A DNA stretch of 64,000 bases from Pseudoduganella violaceinigra DSM 15887 (GTDB lineage: Bacteria > Pseudomonadota > Gammaproteobacteria > Burkholderiales > Burkholderiaceae_D), in NCBI RefSeq assembly GCF_000425385.1, contig NZ_KE384361.1, positions 2,811 to 66,810 of the forward strand. Reading direction: 5' to 3'. Every line of letters begins with the position of its first letter. Within the stretch, counting starts at the first letter, position 1. The position numbers and the translations under genes were made by a program. Positions 36,214 through 45,239 of this stretch are shown piece by piece. Under the pieces are notes generated by a model. The model was not told the DNA's origin, did not search any database, and worked only from the letters and a program-made list of their open reading frames with translations.

Positions 36214-36765
36214 ATGGGAGCAGATATTCATCTCTGGGTAGAGACGCGGGTGGCCAAGTCGTGGCAGTTTGCGAACCGCTACACCACTGATACCACCGAT
36301 CCCGAAGCCTGGGTCGAGTGGGAAGAGCCTTTCTGTGAGCGGAACTACCTTCTCTTCGCATTGCTCGCCAATGTCCGCAATGCCCGCACGAAGTTTGAGC
36401 CGATCGTTCCAGTCCGAGGAGTTCCCACGGACATCAGCGAAGTCGGCGCTCGCATTGTCAGGGAATGGGAATTTGATGGGCATTCGCATTCATGGGCCAC
36501 TGCGGCCGAACTGCTTCAGTATTCGTGGAACGACCTCGTCGCTTTGCAAGGCTTCGTCAAGGTACAAGATGCTGCCATATGGAGAGAGCTACAGCAGGCG
36601 CCCCGTGCGTGGGTTCACGAGCCATGGGGGGACTACTCTGAGTCTATTTCCTGGAGCGAAACCAAGGCGTCGCTGTGCGATGGCTTCGTAAGCGAGTTCC
36701 TTCCGACTCTCCCCGGCTACGGCCCCCTCGATGACACGCGCGTTCTTTTCTTCTTCGACAATTAG
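36214..36765 (+). CDS. Hypothetical protein beginning MGADIHLW
   Basis: I do not recognise a characterised family. The 183-residue protein is soluble and Trp-rich (WVETRVAKSWQF, WVEWEEPF), starts with a GADIHLWVE strand and ends DTRVLFFFDN. Proteins starting GxDIHL are scattered in phages and bacterial accessory regions. It lies in a lower-GC stretch between the AraC gene and the di-iron protein, with its own AT-rich upstream region, which suggests horizontal acquisition. Confidence 0.6.
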   Translation: MGADIHLWVETRVAKSWQFANRYTTDTTDPEAWVEWEEPFCERNYLLFALLANVRNARTKFEPIVPVRGVPTDISEVGARIVREWEFDGHSHSWATAAELLQYSWNDLVALQGFVKVQDAAIWRELQQAPRAWVHEPWGDYSESISWSETKASLCDGFVSEFLPTLPGYGPLDDTRVLFFFDN

Positions 36766-36846
36766 GGCGCGTTGAACTCAAGACTTGAAATCCATATGAG
36801 AAAAGATGAAGCGTTTTACGTTTTGGGACAATAAAGGGCTTTGAAT

Positions 36847-37335
36847 ATGCGTTTTTCTGAAGTTGCAGGAATAGGAGCTTTGATGTTCGCCACGCAATGC
36901 TTGGCGGCCAATCCCGAAGTGCATGATGCACTGACCGCCGATGAGGCTGCGAGTTGCGAGTTTTCGGCGCAAACCATGCATTGGTTAGCCACATATCGGG
37001 ATCAACGCGCAACGCAGGAAAGGGCGGTAGAGCGCTACATGACTGAAGCGCGTTCCGCCAAGGTCGCCGATCTGGAAATGGAAAAGGGCATGCGTGCGGC
37101 TGTGATGCGCCGGGCTGCATTTGTCTATGCGATGGCCAGCTTTTCGCCTGTCACATTTGATCACTTCGAATTTTCAGTTTGCAAAATGGGTATGCTGAAG
37201 CATTGGCACCCTGATTTTGGTAAAGCGGAATTGATTACCCAAGAAGTCGAGTCCTGCCAGGCGCAATTCAAGGATGGCAGTTCCACCGAATTCGCAGCGT
37301 GTGTCGATAAGGTCGTCTTTAAATTCCACCGTTGA
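36847..37335 (+). CDS. Hypothetical secreted protein
   Basis: The ATG at 36847 has AAGGG eight bases upstream and gives about 162 residues. A signal peptide is visible (MRFSEVAGIGALMFATQCLA). The mature part is mainly helical with four cysteines (SCEFSA, SVCKMG, ESCQAQ, AACVDK) that could form two disulfides. No family recognised. It shares the lower-GC composition of the gene before it. The 248 bp after it (37336-37583) hold no gene I can support. Confidence 0.6.
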   Translation: MRFSEVAGIGALMFATQCLAANPEVHDALTADEAASCEFSAQTMHWLATYRDQRATQERAVERYMTEARSAKVADLEMEKGMRAAVMRRAAFVYAMASFSPVTFDHFEFSVCKMGMLKHWHPDFGKAELITQEVESCQAQFKDGSSTEFAACVDKVVFKFHR

Positions 37336-37583
37336 CCTCTCGATTTTTTCTGGTTTGCGGCGCTTGAATTCCATGGGCGACAAGGACTGCTTTGCCTGCG
37401 GCACCATCAGAGGCGAGGTGACACTGCACGATTTACTTGTACTGCATCCGGATAACACGTCGTCTGAGCGGCGCGATTTCTCGCATCGCTGGCCCGCGCG
37501 GCACGCCGTACAGTTCCATACTTGGCAAGATCGGCTGGTTGGTGGAGCGTACGGTCGCTTGAATGATCATTTTGAAACGTCTT

Positions 37584-38684
37584 CTAAGCCAGCTCGAACA
37601 ACTGGCTGTACACGCGCGCCGCCATCAGTCCGAGCGGCTGGTGGTGAACGGCCGGACCCATATGGCGGGCCAGCATGGCCATGGCTTCGGCCTGGCTGGC
37701 GCAGGCGGCGATCTGCGCCTCCAGCAGGCCCAGGTCGTTGCCGATGATTTCCCAGCCATGTTCGTCGGCGGGGAAGTGATGGCGCAGGATGGCGCGCGGG
37801 GTTTCTTTGGCACTGTCTGCGGATGGCTCGGCCGCCATGGCGAAAGTGGCCGCCGGGGGATCCTGCGGCGCGCCGTCCTCGGGCGTGACAGGCAGGGTTT
37901 GCAGGCCGATGCGTCCCAAGGCATAGCCCAGCTCGAGGCGCCGGAGCAGCGCGGCCATGTCTTCCGGCGCCGCGGCCAGGGCGCGCAGGGTATTCATGAT
38001 GATGTCGTCGGTGGACGGCGGTGCCGGCAGCGGAATGCCCAGCTCCGCCAGCTCGTGCAACAGCGCCGGCTGCGCCGCCGGCTGGTCGGCCACCGCGAGC
38101 TGGTAGCCCAGCATTTCGGGGAAATACTGTTCGCCGGTGGCCGCCAAGGCCATGCGGATGGCTGCCTGGACGAAGGCGCTGTCCTCCAGTTCCAGCCATT
38201 CGTCGCAGCCCTGGCCGGTCAGCAGCTGTCGCACCTGTGCAACATGGTTGGCGGCCGGAATGCCTTTGCCGAGGTAATCAAGGTAGAGCTTGACGATCGG
38301 CATGAAGGCCGGCTGGCTCCAGTAATCGAGCACGCTGTGCAGCCACGCGCCCTCGGCCAGCAGGCTGGGCGCCTGCATGCAGAGGAAGCGGCGCGCTTGG
38401 GCCCGCGTGGCGAAATGGCGGCGCGGCGCACCATCCTGGCGGGCCGCCCGGTATTGCCGGAATTCTTCGGCGCGGTTGCGGCTGCGTAGGTCGAGCCAGG
38501 CTTCCAGGCCAGTCTGGCCGCCGTGCCAGGCGGAGGGCAAGACCGCCGCTTCGGCCAGGCGGCGCTCCAGGTAGGCCGTGGCTGCCGCGCGGTCGGGCGC
38601 CTCACGCAGCAGCAGGTACAACTGCCGTGACGGCCCGTCCGCTGCGGCCGGGTTGCTACGGCTGGGGGGAGGTGTAGTCATCAT
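37584..38684 (-). CDS. Iron-containing redox enzyme family protein (haem-oxygenase-like fold)
   Basis: The 366-residue protein matches the PF14518-type haem-oxygenase-like di-iron family: FLCMQAPSLLAEGAWLHSVLDYW, then KLYLDYLGKG-NHVAQVRQLL and a helix with EMLGYQLA that would supply Glu/His iron ligands. Related proteins are oxidases or oxygenases in amino-acid or natural-product modification. The start is the first of two ATG codons (38684, 38681). It is divergent from a LysR regulator 121 bp away, so it is probably its target. The substrate is unknown. Confidence 0.72.
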   Translation of the reverse strand: MMTTPPPSRSNPAAADGPSRQLYLLLREAPDRAAATAYLERRLAEAAVLPSAWHGGQTGLEAWLDLRSRNRAEEFRQYRAARQDGAPRRHFATRAQARRFLCMQAPSLLAEGAWLHSVLDYWSQPAFMPIVKLYLDYLGKGIPAANHVAQVRQLLTGQGCDEWLELEDSAFVQAAIRMALAATGEQYFPEMLGYQLAVADQPAAQPALLHELAELGIPLPAPPSTDDIIMNTLRALAAAPEDMAALLRRLELGYALGRIGLQTLPVTPEDGAPQDPPAATFAMAAEPSADSAKETPRAILRHHFPADEHGWEIIGNDLGLLEAQIAACASQAEAMAMLARHMGPAVHHQPLGLMAARVYSQLFELA

Positions 38685-38755
38685 GGCAGGTAGTATTCGA
38701 GTAGTGGCTATCGATTTCTAGCAGAGCGCAGCGCAGGACCATGTCAGAGCAATCT

Positions 38756-38768
38756 TACACGTCGTGTA
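38756..38768. promoter_or_regulatory. Candidate LysR-type operator (T-N11-A palindrome)
   Basis: TACACGTCGTGTA is a perfect 6-bp dyad around one base with T at 38756 and A at 38768, the T-N11-A form bound by LysR proteins. It lies between the divergent di-iron gene and lysR-type gene, 37 bp before the latter's start. Confidence 0.6.
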
Positions 38769-38805
38769 GAATCGCTCGCCACCAGCATACAACAGGAAAG
38801 CGGAC

Positions 38806-39696
38806 ATGCTCGATGCGATGTCGATGGACCAGCTGCGCACCTTCATTGCGGCGGCCGAAGAGGGCAGTTTTTCCGCCGCCGGGCGCAAGCTGCGGCGGGC
38901 GCAGTCGGTGGTCAGCCAGACCCTGGCCAATCTCGAGCTGCAAGTGGGCTTCGCCCTGTTCGACCGCAGCGGCCGCTATCCGCGCCTGACCGAGCAGGGA
39001 CGCGCTTTGCTCGACAGCGCGCGCGCCGCGGCCAGCAGCATGGATGGCTTCAAGGCGCGGGCGCGCACCTTGGCCGAAGGGCTGGAAGCGGAACTGTCTG
39101 TGGCGGTCGATGTGATGTTCCCGATCGCCCGCCTGACCGAGGCGGTGCGCGCCTTCCACCAGGAATTCCCGAGCACCCCGCTGCGCCTAGATGTGGAAGT
39201 GCTGGGCGCTGTGGTGCAGCCCTTGCTGCAGCGCCGCTGCCGGCTGGCCGTGGTCGGATCCTATCCCGAGGTGCCGGCCGAATGCGACACCGACTTCCTG
39301 TTCGAGGTGCCGCTGGTGGCGGTGGCGGCGGCCTGCCATCCGCTGGCCGCGCTGGCGGCGCCGATCGCGCGCCAGGAGGCGGCGCGCCATGTGCAACTGA
39401 TCCTGACCGACCGCTCCACGCTGACCGAGGGCCGCCAGTTCGGAGTGCTCAACCCGCAGGGCTGGCGCCTGGCCGACCTGGGCGCCAAGCACGCCTTCCT
39501 GCGCGCTGGACTAGGCTGGGGCGGCATGCCGCGCCATATGGTGGAAGACGAGCTGGCGCGCGGCACCCTGGTGGAGCTGCGGCTGGAGGCCAGTCCTATT
39601 TTGGGCCAGGCCTTTTCCATGCACGCCTGCTGGCGCAAGGACGGGCCGCCGGGGCCGGCCGGGCGCCGCTTCATCGAACTGCTGCGCCAGTCCTAG
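38806..39696 (+). CDS. LysR family transcriptional regulator
   Basis: The 296-residue protein has an N-terminal wHTH (MDQLRTFIAAAEEGSFSAAG, then RAQSVVSQTLANLE) and a periplasmic-binding-like effector domain from about residue 90. AGGA lies eight bases before the ATG. It is divergent from the di-iron protein gene and shares a T-N11-A palindrome with it. Its stop overlaps the convergent GGDEF gene by four bases. It is not an obvious PhcA. Confidence 0.93.
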   Translation: MLDAMSMDQLRTFIAAAEEGSFSAAGRKLRRAQSVVSQTLANLELQVGFALFDRSGRYPRLTEQGRALLDSARAAASSMDGFKARARTLAEGLEAELSVAVDVMFPIARLTEAVRAFHQEFPSTPLRLDVEVLGAVVQPLLQRRCRLAVVGSYPEVPAECDTDFLFEVPLVAVAAACHPLAALAAPIARQEAARHVQLILTDRSTLTEGRQFGVLNPQGWRLADLGAKHAFLRAGLGWGGMPRHMVEDELARGTLVELRLEASPILGQAFSMHACWRKDGPPGPAGRRFIELLRQS

Positions 39697-42068
39697 GGCG
39701 GTTCGGCGGCCGCTTCCGGCAAGCCGCGTCCGCTGTCGATGGTGTAGCCGTTGCGGCCGCGGCGCTTGGTGTCGTACAGCGCCATGTCGGCGCGCCCGAT
39801 CAAGCCGCCCGCTGTTTCCGTGCCGCCCGCATACAGCGCGACGCCGATGCTGGTGGTGACGCGCAACGGCGCCGCCAGCACCGTGAATTCCGGCGTCACC
39901 GCGCCCATCACTTTTTCGGCCAGCAGACGCACTTCCTCGGCATGGCGCACATGTTCGAAGATGATGACGAATTCGTCGCCGGCCAGGCGCGCCACGGTGT
40001 CGGTGGCGCGCACATTGCCGGTCAGGCGCAGGGCGAACTCTTTGAGCACCTCGTCGCCGCCGGCGTGGCCCAGGCTATCGTTGATGTGCTTGAAGTTGTC
40101 GATATCGAGGTAGGCCAGGGCCATCTGGCTGTCCTGGCGCCGCACGCGCTCGATGGCCTGGTCCAGCACATCTTCGAACTGACGCCGGTTGGGAATGCCG
40201 GTCAGCGGGTCGCGCCGTGCCTGGCGCAGCAATTCCGCCTCCACCTCGCGGCTGCGGGTGACGTCGCTGGTCAGGGCGTAGACGAAGGGTACGCTGCCGT
40301 CCTTGCGCACCTCGGGCACGAAGACGGTTTCCAGCACCCGGGATTCGCCTTGCAGGCGTGCGTTCGACTCGTATTCCGTGACCTGGCCGGCGAAGGCGCG
40401 CTCCAGCCAGGGGCGCGCTTCCTGGTAGCCGGTCTCGCCGGTGACGCTGACCATGGGCCGGCCGGGCAGGGTGTCGGGATCGGTGCCCAGCCAGCGCCGG
40501 TACATGGCGTTGCCGAACTGCAGGACGTGCTCGCGGTCGATGGCGCTGATCATCACCGGCAAGTGGTCGGCGATCAGGCGCAGGCGCTTTTCGCTGGCGG
40601 CCTGGGCCAGTTCGGCGCTCTTGCGTTCGGTGATGTCGGTGCACATCATGTAAAAGCCCGGCACCGTGCCGTCGGGCGCCAGGTCGGGCACCAGTTCGGC
40701 CATCAGGTGCAGGTGGCGCCCCATCTCCTCGCCCGGCTGCTCGACATGGATGCGGCGTCCGGCCAGCGCGGTATCGAAGCAATCCTGCCAGCGCGCCAGC
40801 ATCGCCGGGCCGAACACTTCGTCGACGCGCTTGCCGACCATGGCACGCGGATCGAGCCCGAGCAGGAACTGGTAGTGCTCGTTGGTGAAGCGAAAGCGCA
40901 GCTCGCGGTCGATATAGGCGATCATGGCCGGGATATTGTCGGCGATGACACGCGCCCGTTTCTCGCTTTCGGCCAGGCGCTCCTGCGCCGCCTGGCGCTC
41001 GGCGGTGAGTTCGTAGAGCGCCTCGCCCAGTTCGCCGATTTCATCGCGCCCGCCGCTGCGCAGCAGGGCGATATCGGCGCCGCGGGCGCGGATCGCGTAC
41101 AGATTGGTGCGCAGGCGCTGCAGCGGCGCCAGCAGGGCCTTGATCACGACCCAGCTCAGCAGGCCGGCCACGGCGGCAAAGGCGGTGGCCGCCAGCACCG
41201 CCTGCTGGCGCATGCGTATCATGGGCGCGAAGGCTTCGTCGGTCGGATAGCGCGCGGCCACGATCCAGTCGGTGGCGTTGAGGCGCTTATACGAATAGAT
41301 GCCTTCCACGCCATCCTTGTTGGTCGCTTCCATCCAGCCTTCGAAGCCGTCCAGCGCGCGCAGCGTGCCCAGGTTGGTGCCTGGCCGCGCGTTGATGTGT
41401 TCCATCAGGCGCGCCTTGTTGGGGTGGTTGACCAGCACGCCGCCGGTGGTCATGATGAACATGAAGCCGGTCTTGCCTGGCTTCATGGTGTTGAAGTGGT
41501 GGAAGAAGTCCGAATTAAGCAAGTCGATGCTGCCCACCAGGACCACCTGCACGTCGCCGCCGCTGTCGATGATCGGGTGGGTCAGCACCACCACCGGCAG
41601 GTTGGAGACGCGCCCGCGCACCGGCGGTGAAATGATGGCGCGTTTTTGCCCCACGGTCTGCTCGAAATAGGGACGGTCGGCGACATTCGGATTTTCCTGC
41701 TGCGGCGGGCGCAGGCTGGTCAAATAGCGGCCGCTGCCGTCGAAGGCGGCCACGTTGGCAAATTCGGCCGAGACGGCGGCATGGCGTTCGATGGCGGCGT
41801 GGATGGCGGCCGGCGTGCGCTGGCCGGGCGGGACCGCTTCGGCGATCGAGGCCAGCAGCATGCGCTTGGCCGCCAACTGCTCGTCGATGTGGGCGGCGGC
41901 CAGGGACAACAGGTTGAACTGTTGTTGGCCGATCACGCTTTTCATGTCTTTTTCCGACATCGACAGGGCCTGCCAGGTCAGCAGCGTGGTGGCCGCGAGC
42001 ACGAACAGGATGACCACGCAGGTCATGCGCGCGCGCAAGCTCTGTGGAAGCAGTCGGGGAAAAGCCAT
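39693..42068 (-). CDS. Membrane sensor diguanylate cyclase (Cache-HAMP-PAS-PAS-GGDEF)
   Basis: The 791-residue protein has TM1 (about residues 12-32), an extracellular double-Cache domain (about 35-275) with PYFEQTVG and GSIDLL, TM2 (about 290-312), HAMP, two PAS domains (about 375-490 and 495-615) and GGDEF (about 625-785). The signature is AGDEF, a variant found in active cyclases, and RATD gives a full RxxD inhibitory site. It makes c-di-GMP in response to small extracellular ligands. No EAL domain follows. Confidence 0.92.
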   Translation of the reverse strand: MAFPRLLPQSLRARMTCVVILFVLAATTLLTWQALSMSEKDMKSVIGQQQFNLLSLAAAHIDEQLAAKRMLLASIAEAVPPGQRTPAAIHAAIERHAAVSAEFANVAAFDGSGRYLTSLRPPQQENPNVADRPYFEQTVGQKRAIISPPVRGRVSNLPVVVLTHPIIDSGGDVQVVLVGSIDLLNSDFFHHFNTMKPGKTGFMFIMTTGGVLVNHPNKARLMEHINARPGTNLGTLRALDGFEGWMEATNKDGVEGIYSYKRLNATDWIVAARYPTDEAFAPMIRMRQQAVLAATAFAAVAGLLSWVVIKALLAPLQRLRTNLYAIRARGADIALLRSGGRDEIGELGEALYELTAERQAAQERLAESEKRARVIADNIPAMIAYIDRELRFRFTNEHYQFLLGLDPRAMVGKRVDEVFGPAMLARWQDCFDTALAGRRIHVEQPGEEMGRHLHLMAELVPDLAPDGTVPGFYMMCTDITERKSAELAQAASEKRLRLIADHLPVMISAIDREHVLQFGNAMYRRWLGTDPDTLPGRPMVSVTGETGYQEARPWLERAFAGQVTEYESNARLQGESRVLETVFVPEVRKDGSVPFVYALTSDVTRSREVEAELLRQARRDPLTGIPNRRQFEDVLDQAIERVRRQDSQMALAYLDIDNFKHINDSLGHAGGDEVLKEFALRLTGNVRATDTVARLAGDEFVIIFEHVRHAEEVRLLAEKVMGAVTPEFTVLAAPLRVTTSIGVALYAGGTETAGGLIGRADMALYDTKRRGRNGYTIDSGRGLPEAAAEPP

Positions 42069-42185
42069 GGCTTAGTATGGCACACATTCCACACTGCTCA
42101 GCCAGTGTGTTCTAAAATCCAAGGAATCGCAATTATTGGAAATAATGTGAAAAATGCAATGGCACTCGGCCGGGTGAGGTGATCC

Positions 42186-43379
42186 ATGGCGCACTTCCAC
42201 CTGGCTTGGGAACTGGGCGGCGACTCCGCCCACGCAGGGCGCTTGCGGGTCGCGGCGCAGGCATTGCGGGCGCGCGGCCACGCCGTCAGCCTGTCGGTGC
42301 GCGACCTGGCGCTGGCGCGCAGGCTGCTGGGCGACCTGGATGTGACGATGTTGCAAGCGCCGCTGTGGCTGCACGGCGCGGCCCAGCATGCCTCCAGCCT
42401 GGCCGAGATCATGCTTTCCTCCGGCTACCGCGAGGCGCAGGGGCTGGACGGCCTGGTGCGTGGTTGGCGCTCCATGCTGACCCTGCTCAAACCGGACGTG
42501 CTGGTGGCCGAATTCGCGCCCACGGCCCTGCTGGCGGCGCGCACCCTGGATATTCCGGCGGCCGCCATCGGCGCCGGCTTCACGCTGCCGCCGCCGGGCC
42601 AGCCGCTACCGAATTTCCGGCCCTGGGAAGCGGTCGATCTGGCGCGCCTGGCGGGCGCCGAAATGCACATCCTGAAAGTGATGAACGCGGTCCTGGTGCA
42701 CCATGGCGGCGTGCCGTATGTGCAGGCGGCCGATGCGCTGCTGGGGCGTCAGCATTTCCTGTGCGCCTGGGCGGAAACCGATCATTACGGGCGCGCGCCG
42801 GAGAGCCAGCAATGGTTCGGGCCCGCCTTCGTCACACCGCCCGGCGCGGCGCCGCAATGGCCGCCTGGGCATGGCCACAAGGTCTTTGTCTACCTGCGCC
42901 AGGAGCACCCGGCCCATGTGGCGGTGCTGCACGCGCTGGTGATGGAAGGCTGCCGCGTGCTGTGCTACCAGCCGGAAGTGGCGGCCGGCGCGGTGCCGCC
43001 GGTGCATGCCACCAGCCTGGCCTATGCCCGCGGCCCGGTCGACCTGGCGGCGGCCCTGGCCGAGTCGCGCATCTGCGTCAGCCAGGCCGGCGAAGGCACG
43101 GTGGCGCATGCGCTGCTGGCGGCGGTGCCGCTGCTGTTGCTGCCGACCCAGCTCGAACGCTACCTGCTGGCGGCGCGCCTGGAGCAGGCCGGCGTGGCCG
43201 TCAACGGCGGGCGCCTGCCGGCCACGGTGGATTGGCGCAGCGTGGTGCGCAGCCTGCTGATGGACGGCCGTACCCTGATGGCGGCGCGCGGTGTGGCCAC
43301 CCGGCATAGCGGCTTTAGCAATGCGCAGATGGCGGAGCGGCTGGCCGGCCGCCTGGAATTGCTGGCTGCCAGCGCTTAA
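42186..43379 (+). CDS. GT-B glycosyltransferase (UGT/MGT-like)
   Basis: The 397-residue protein resembles nucleotide-sugar-dependent glycosyltransferases of the UGT/MGT kind. It has an N-terminal Rossmann half (LRVAAQALRARGHAVSL, then LLKPDVLVAEFAPTALLAA) and a C-terminal donor-binding half with SQAGEGTVAHALLAAVPLLLLPTQLER, the counterpart of the HGG-x-GT motif. The usual HCG/HGG histidine is replaced by Q-A-G. GAGGTG lies before the ATG. The acceptor is unknown. Confidence 0.75.
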   Translation: MAHFHLAWELGGDSAHAGRLRVAAQALRARGHAVSLSVRDLALARRLLGDLDVTMLQAPLWLHGAAQHASSLAEIMLSSGYREAQGLDGLVRGWRSMLTLLKPDVLVAEFAPTALLAARTLDIPAAAIGAGFTLPPPGQPLPNFRPWEAVDLARLAGAEMHILKVMNAVLVHHGGVPYVQAADALLGRQHFLCAWAETDHYGRAPESQQWFGPAFVTPPGAAPQWPPGHGHKVFVYLRQEHPAHVAVLHALVMEGCRVLCYQPEVAAGAVPPVHATSLAYARGPVDLAAALAESRICVSQAGEGTVAHALLAAVPLLLLPTQLERYLLAARLEQAGVAVNGGRLPATVDWRSVVRSLLMDGRTLMAARGVATRHSGFSNAQMAERLAGRLELLAASA

Positions 43380-43447
43380 TGTGGCCGGGCTGCGCTTAAT
43401 GTTGCCGGGCTGCGCTGAATGGACCGGCTGGGCTTAATGGCCCGGCT
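43372..43447 (+). repeat. Four imperfect 18-20 bp tandem repeats across two gene ends
   Basis: Units start at 43372, 43392, 43412 and 43430 with the form GCGCTTAATGT(G/T)GCCGGGCT, the last two shortened to 18 bp. The first unit contains the TAA stop of the glycosyltransferase and the last contains the stop (on the minus strand) of the small convergent gene. Confidence 0.75.
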
Positions 43448-43613
43448 GCGCCTGGCGCTGCTCGCAATATTGGCGCCAGGCCAGTTCCTCCAGCGCCGCC
43501 ACCGCGTCGCGCAGCGCGTCGAAGCGGGGATCGCTGAAGCTGCGCGCAAAGTGTTCGTGGAAGGCGGCCCGTTCCGGATCGGCGGGTGTAGGGGATGAGC
43601 GTGAATGCTCCAT
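43434..43613 (-). CDS. Small hypothetical protein (about 59 residues)
   Basis: A strong AGGAGG ribosome site precedes a double ATG; the second (43613) has the better five-base spacing. The product is soluble, rich in Ala, Arg and Glu, with a helical core (FDALRDAVAALEELAWRQYCEQR). No family recognised. It is convergent with the glycosyltransferase and divergent from the methyltransferase operon. Confidence 0.62.
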   Translation of the reverse strand: MEHSRSSPTPADPERAAFHEHFARSFSDPRFDALRDAVAALEELAWRQYCEQRQAQPGH

Positions 43614-43746
43614 CATGACCTCCTGAAGCTGTGCACAGTTTGCCAGCGCGAGATGGCCGCGTCGGTGCGCCAGCCCACCTTTGCCGGCGGCAGCGGCGCG
43701 TGTGGTGGCGGGGAAAGCCCGGCCCAGTAATTGATCAAGTTTATCG

Positions 43747-43758
43747 GAAACCGGTTTC
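43747..43758. promoter_or_regulatory. Perfect 12-bp palindrome upstream of the Phc-like operon
   Basis: GAAACCGGTTTC is fully self-complementary and lies about 80 bp before the methyltransferase start. A looser copy (GAAACATTGCGGTTT) follows at about 43767. These could be regulator binding sites for the quorum-sensing-like operon. Confidence 0.45.
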
Positions 43759-43837
43759 TCTTAGGGGAAACATTGCGGTTTGCGGCGCAAGTCAGTACAC
43801 TCGAATTAATTTAACGGCAACCCATTAGTTCCGAACA

Positions 43838-45238
43838 GTGTATTCACAGGCGCAAATCGATCCGGTCGTCAGTTTCCTGAACACGCAAGGCGAGGCGGCG
43901 CGCGGCACCATCGTCAACCTGCAGCGCAAGTCCTTGGTGATGGAAGTGTATAACCCGTATTCCATCGTCCAGGTCAGCGAGGTGCTGCGCGAGCTGACCG
44001 TGCGCATGGGCACGCTCAACGCCTATGTCGGCAAGGCCGTGGTGATCAGCATGGTCAACACCGGGCTGACGGCCGTGGTGTCGGTGACCTTGATCGACGA
44101 ATGGCGCGAGCTGAGCGAAACGGTGCTGGAGCCGGGCGCGGTGGGCCGCGAAGCGCGCAAGTTCGTGCTGGACTGGGACGAGCGCTTCCGCATCCGCCGC
44201 GACTACCAGATCGCCGTCAACGAAACGCGCTCCTTCCTGACCGATGTCTCGCGCTGGCTGGAGCAGGTCGACCTGTCCGACGCGCTGCCGCGCGAGGACA
44301 CGCGCCTGCGCGCCGACTACTTCTTCGAGCTGGCGGCGCCCTTGATGGCCCGGACCAAGACCTTCTTCGACGAGATCAATCACCAGGCTTCGCTGATCGG
44401 CGAAGAAGAGGCGTCGGCCCACCGCGCCTTTGCCCAGGGTGCGCTGCACCCGCTGATCCTGCGGGCGCCGTTCGTGTTCCGCACCTACACCAAGCCGCTC
44501 GGCTACGCCGGCGACTACCAGATGGTGAACCAGATCCTGGGCGACCCGCGCGATGGGCCCAGCACCTACTTCCAGATCGTCAATACCGCCTTCCTGAACA
44601 CGGCGGTGGCGACGGCGCACCGGCACCGCATCGATATCCTGGTGGCCTACCTGGAGCGGCTGGCGGCCGAGGCGCGCCGCCTGCAGCGGCCCTTGCGCGT
44701 GCTCAATGTGGGCTGCGGCCCGGCGCAGGAAATCCAGCGCTTCCTGGAGACCACGGACGATCCGTCGCTGCTGTCGTTCCAGCTGGTGGACTTCAGCGAC
44801 GAGACGCTGGTCTGGACCCGCAACACGCTCGATGCGATCCAGCGCCGCACCGGACGCGCCGGCAGCATCGACTATGTGCACGATTCGGTGCACCAGCTGC
44901 TCAAGCGCCGGCCCGAGGCGCCGGGCGGCAGCGGCGCCCAGTTCGACGCGGTCTACTGCGCCGGCCTGTTCGACTATCTGTCGGACAAGGTGTGTACGCG
45001 CCTGAACGCTTATTTCGCTTCGCGCCTGCGCCCCGGCGGCCGCCTGCTGGTGACCAATGTCCACAGCAGCAACCCGGAGCGCCACTGCATGGAGCACATC
45101 CTCGAGTGGTACCTGATCTACCGCGACGAGGCGCGCATGCAGGCCATCCTGCCGGAGCGCTGCGGCGGCGCCAGCATTTACACCGACCCGACCGGCGTCA
45201 ATGTGTTCGCCGAGACCACACTGGGCGCGGTGGCCTGA
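43838..45238 (+). CDS. SAM-dependent methyltransferase, PhcB-like (putative 3-hydroxy fatty acid methyl ester synthase)
   Basis: The GTG start at 43838 gives 466 residues. An N-terminal PilZ-like beta domain (about 20-95) and a helical region precede a class I methyltransferase domain with SAM motif VLNVGCGPAQE (about residue 288), VDFSDETL and AGLFDYLSD. The gene order (methyltransferase, 6TM kinase, receiver-kinase, receiver) is that of Ralstonia phcBSRQ, in which PhcB makes the 3-hydroxy fatty acid methyl ester autoinducer. The same role is inferred from synteny. The next gene starts one base after the stop. Confidence 0.75.
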   Translation: MYSQAQIDPVVSFLNTQGEAARGTIVNLQRKSLVMEVYNPYSIVQVSEVLRELTVRMGTLNAYVGKAVVISMVNTGLTAVVSVTLIDEWRELSETVLEPGAVGREARKFVLDWDERFRIRRDYQIAVNETRSFLTDVSRWLEQVDLSDALPREDTRLRADYFFELAAPLMARTKTFFDEINHQASLIGEEEASAHRAFAQGALHPLILRAPFVFRTYTKPLGYAGDYQMVNQILGDPRDGPSTYFQIVNTAFLNTAVATAHRHRIDILVAYLERLAAEARRLQRPLRVLNVGCGPAQEIQRFLETTDDPSLLSFQLVDFSDETLVWTRNTLDAIQRRTGRAGSIDYVHDSVHQLLKRRPEAPGGSGAQFDAVYCAGLFDYLSDKVCTRLNAYFASRLRPGGRLLVTNVHSSNPERHCMEHILEWYLIYRDEARMQAILPERCGGASIYTDPTGVNVFAETTLGAVA

Positions 45239-45239
45239 G

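Noticed and set aside
37336-37583. Frame containing MGDKDCFACGTIRGE between the secreted hypothetical and the di-iron gene
   Set aside because: It runs into the antisense of the di-iron gene, lacks a ribosome site and matches no family I know.
38806-39696. LysR gene considered as phcA of the Phc-like system
   Set aside because: It is adjacent to and shares an operator with the di-iron gene, and nothing in the sequence specifically resembles PhcA.
42179-43309. Second long plus-strand frame overlapping the glycosyltransferase
   Set aside because: The other frame has the GT-B motifs and a ribosome site; this one is Gly/Arg/Ala-rich frame-shadow sequence.
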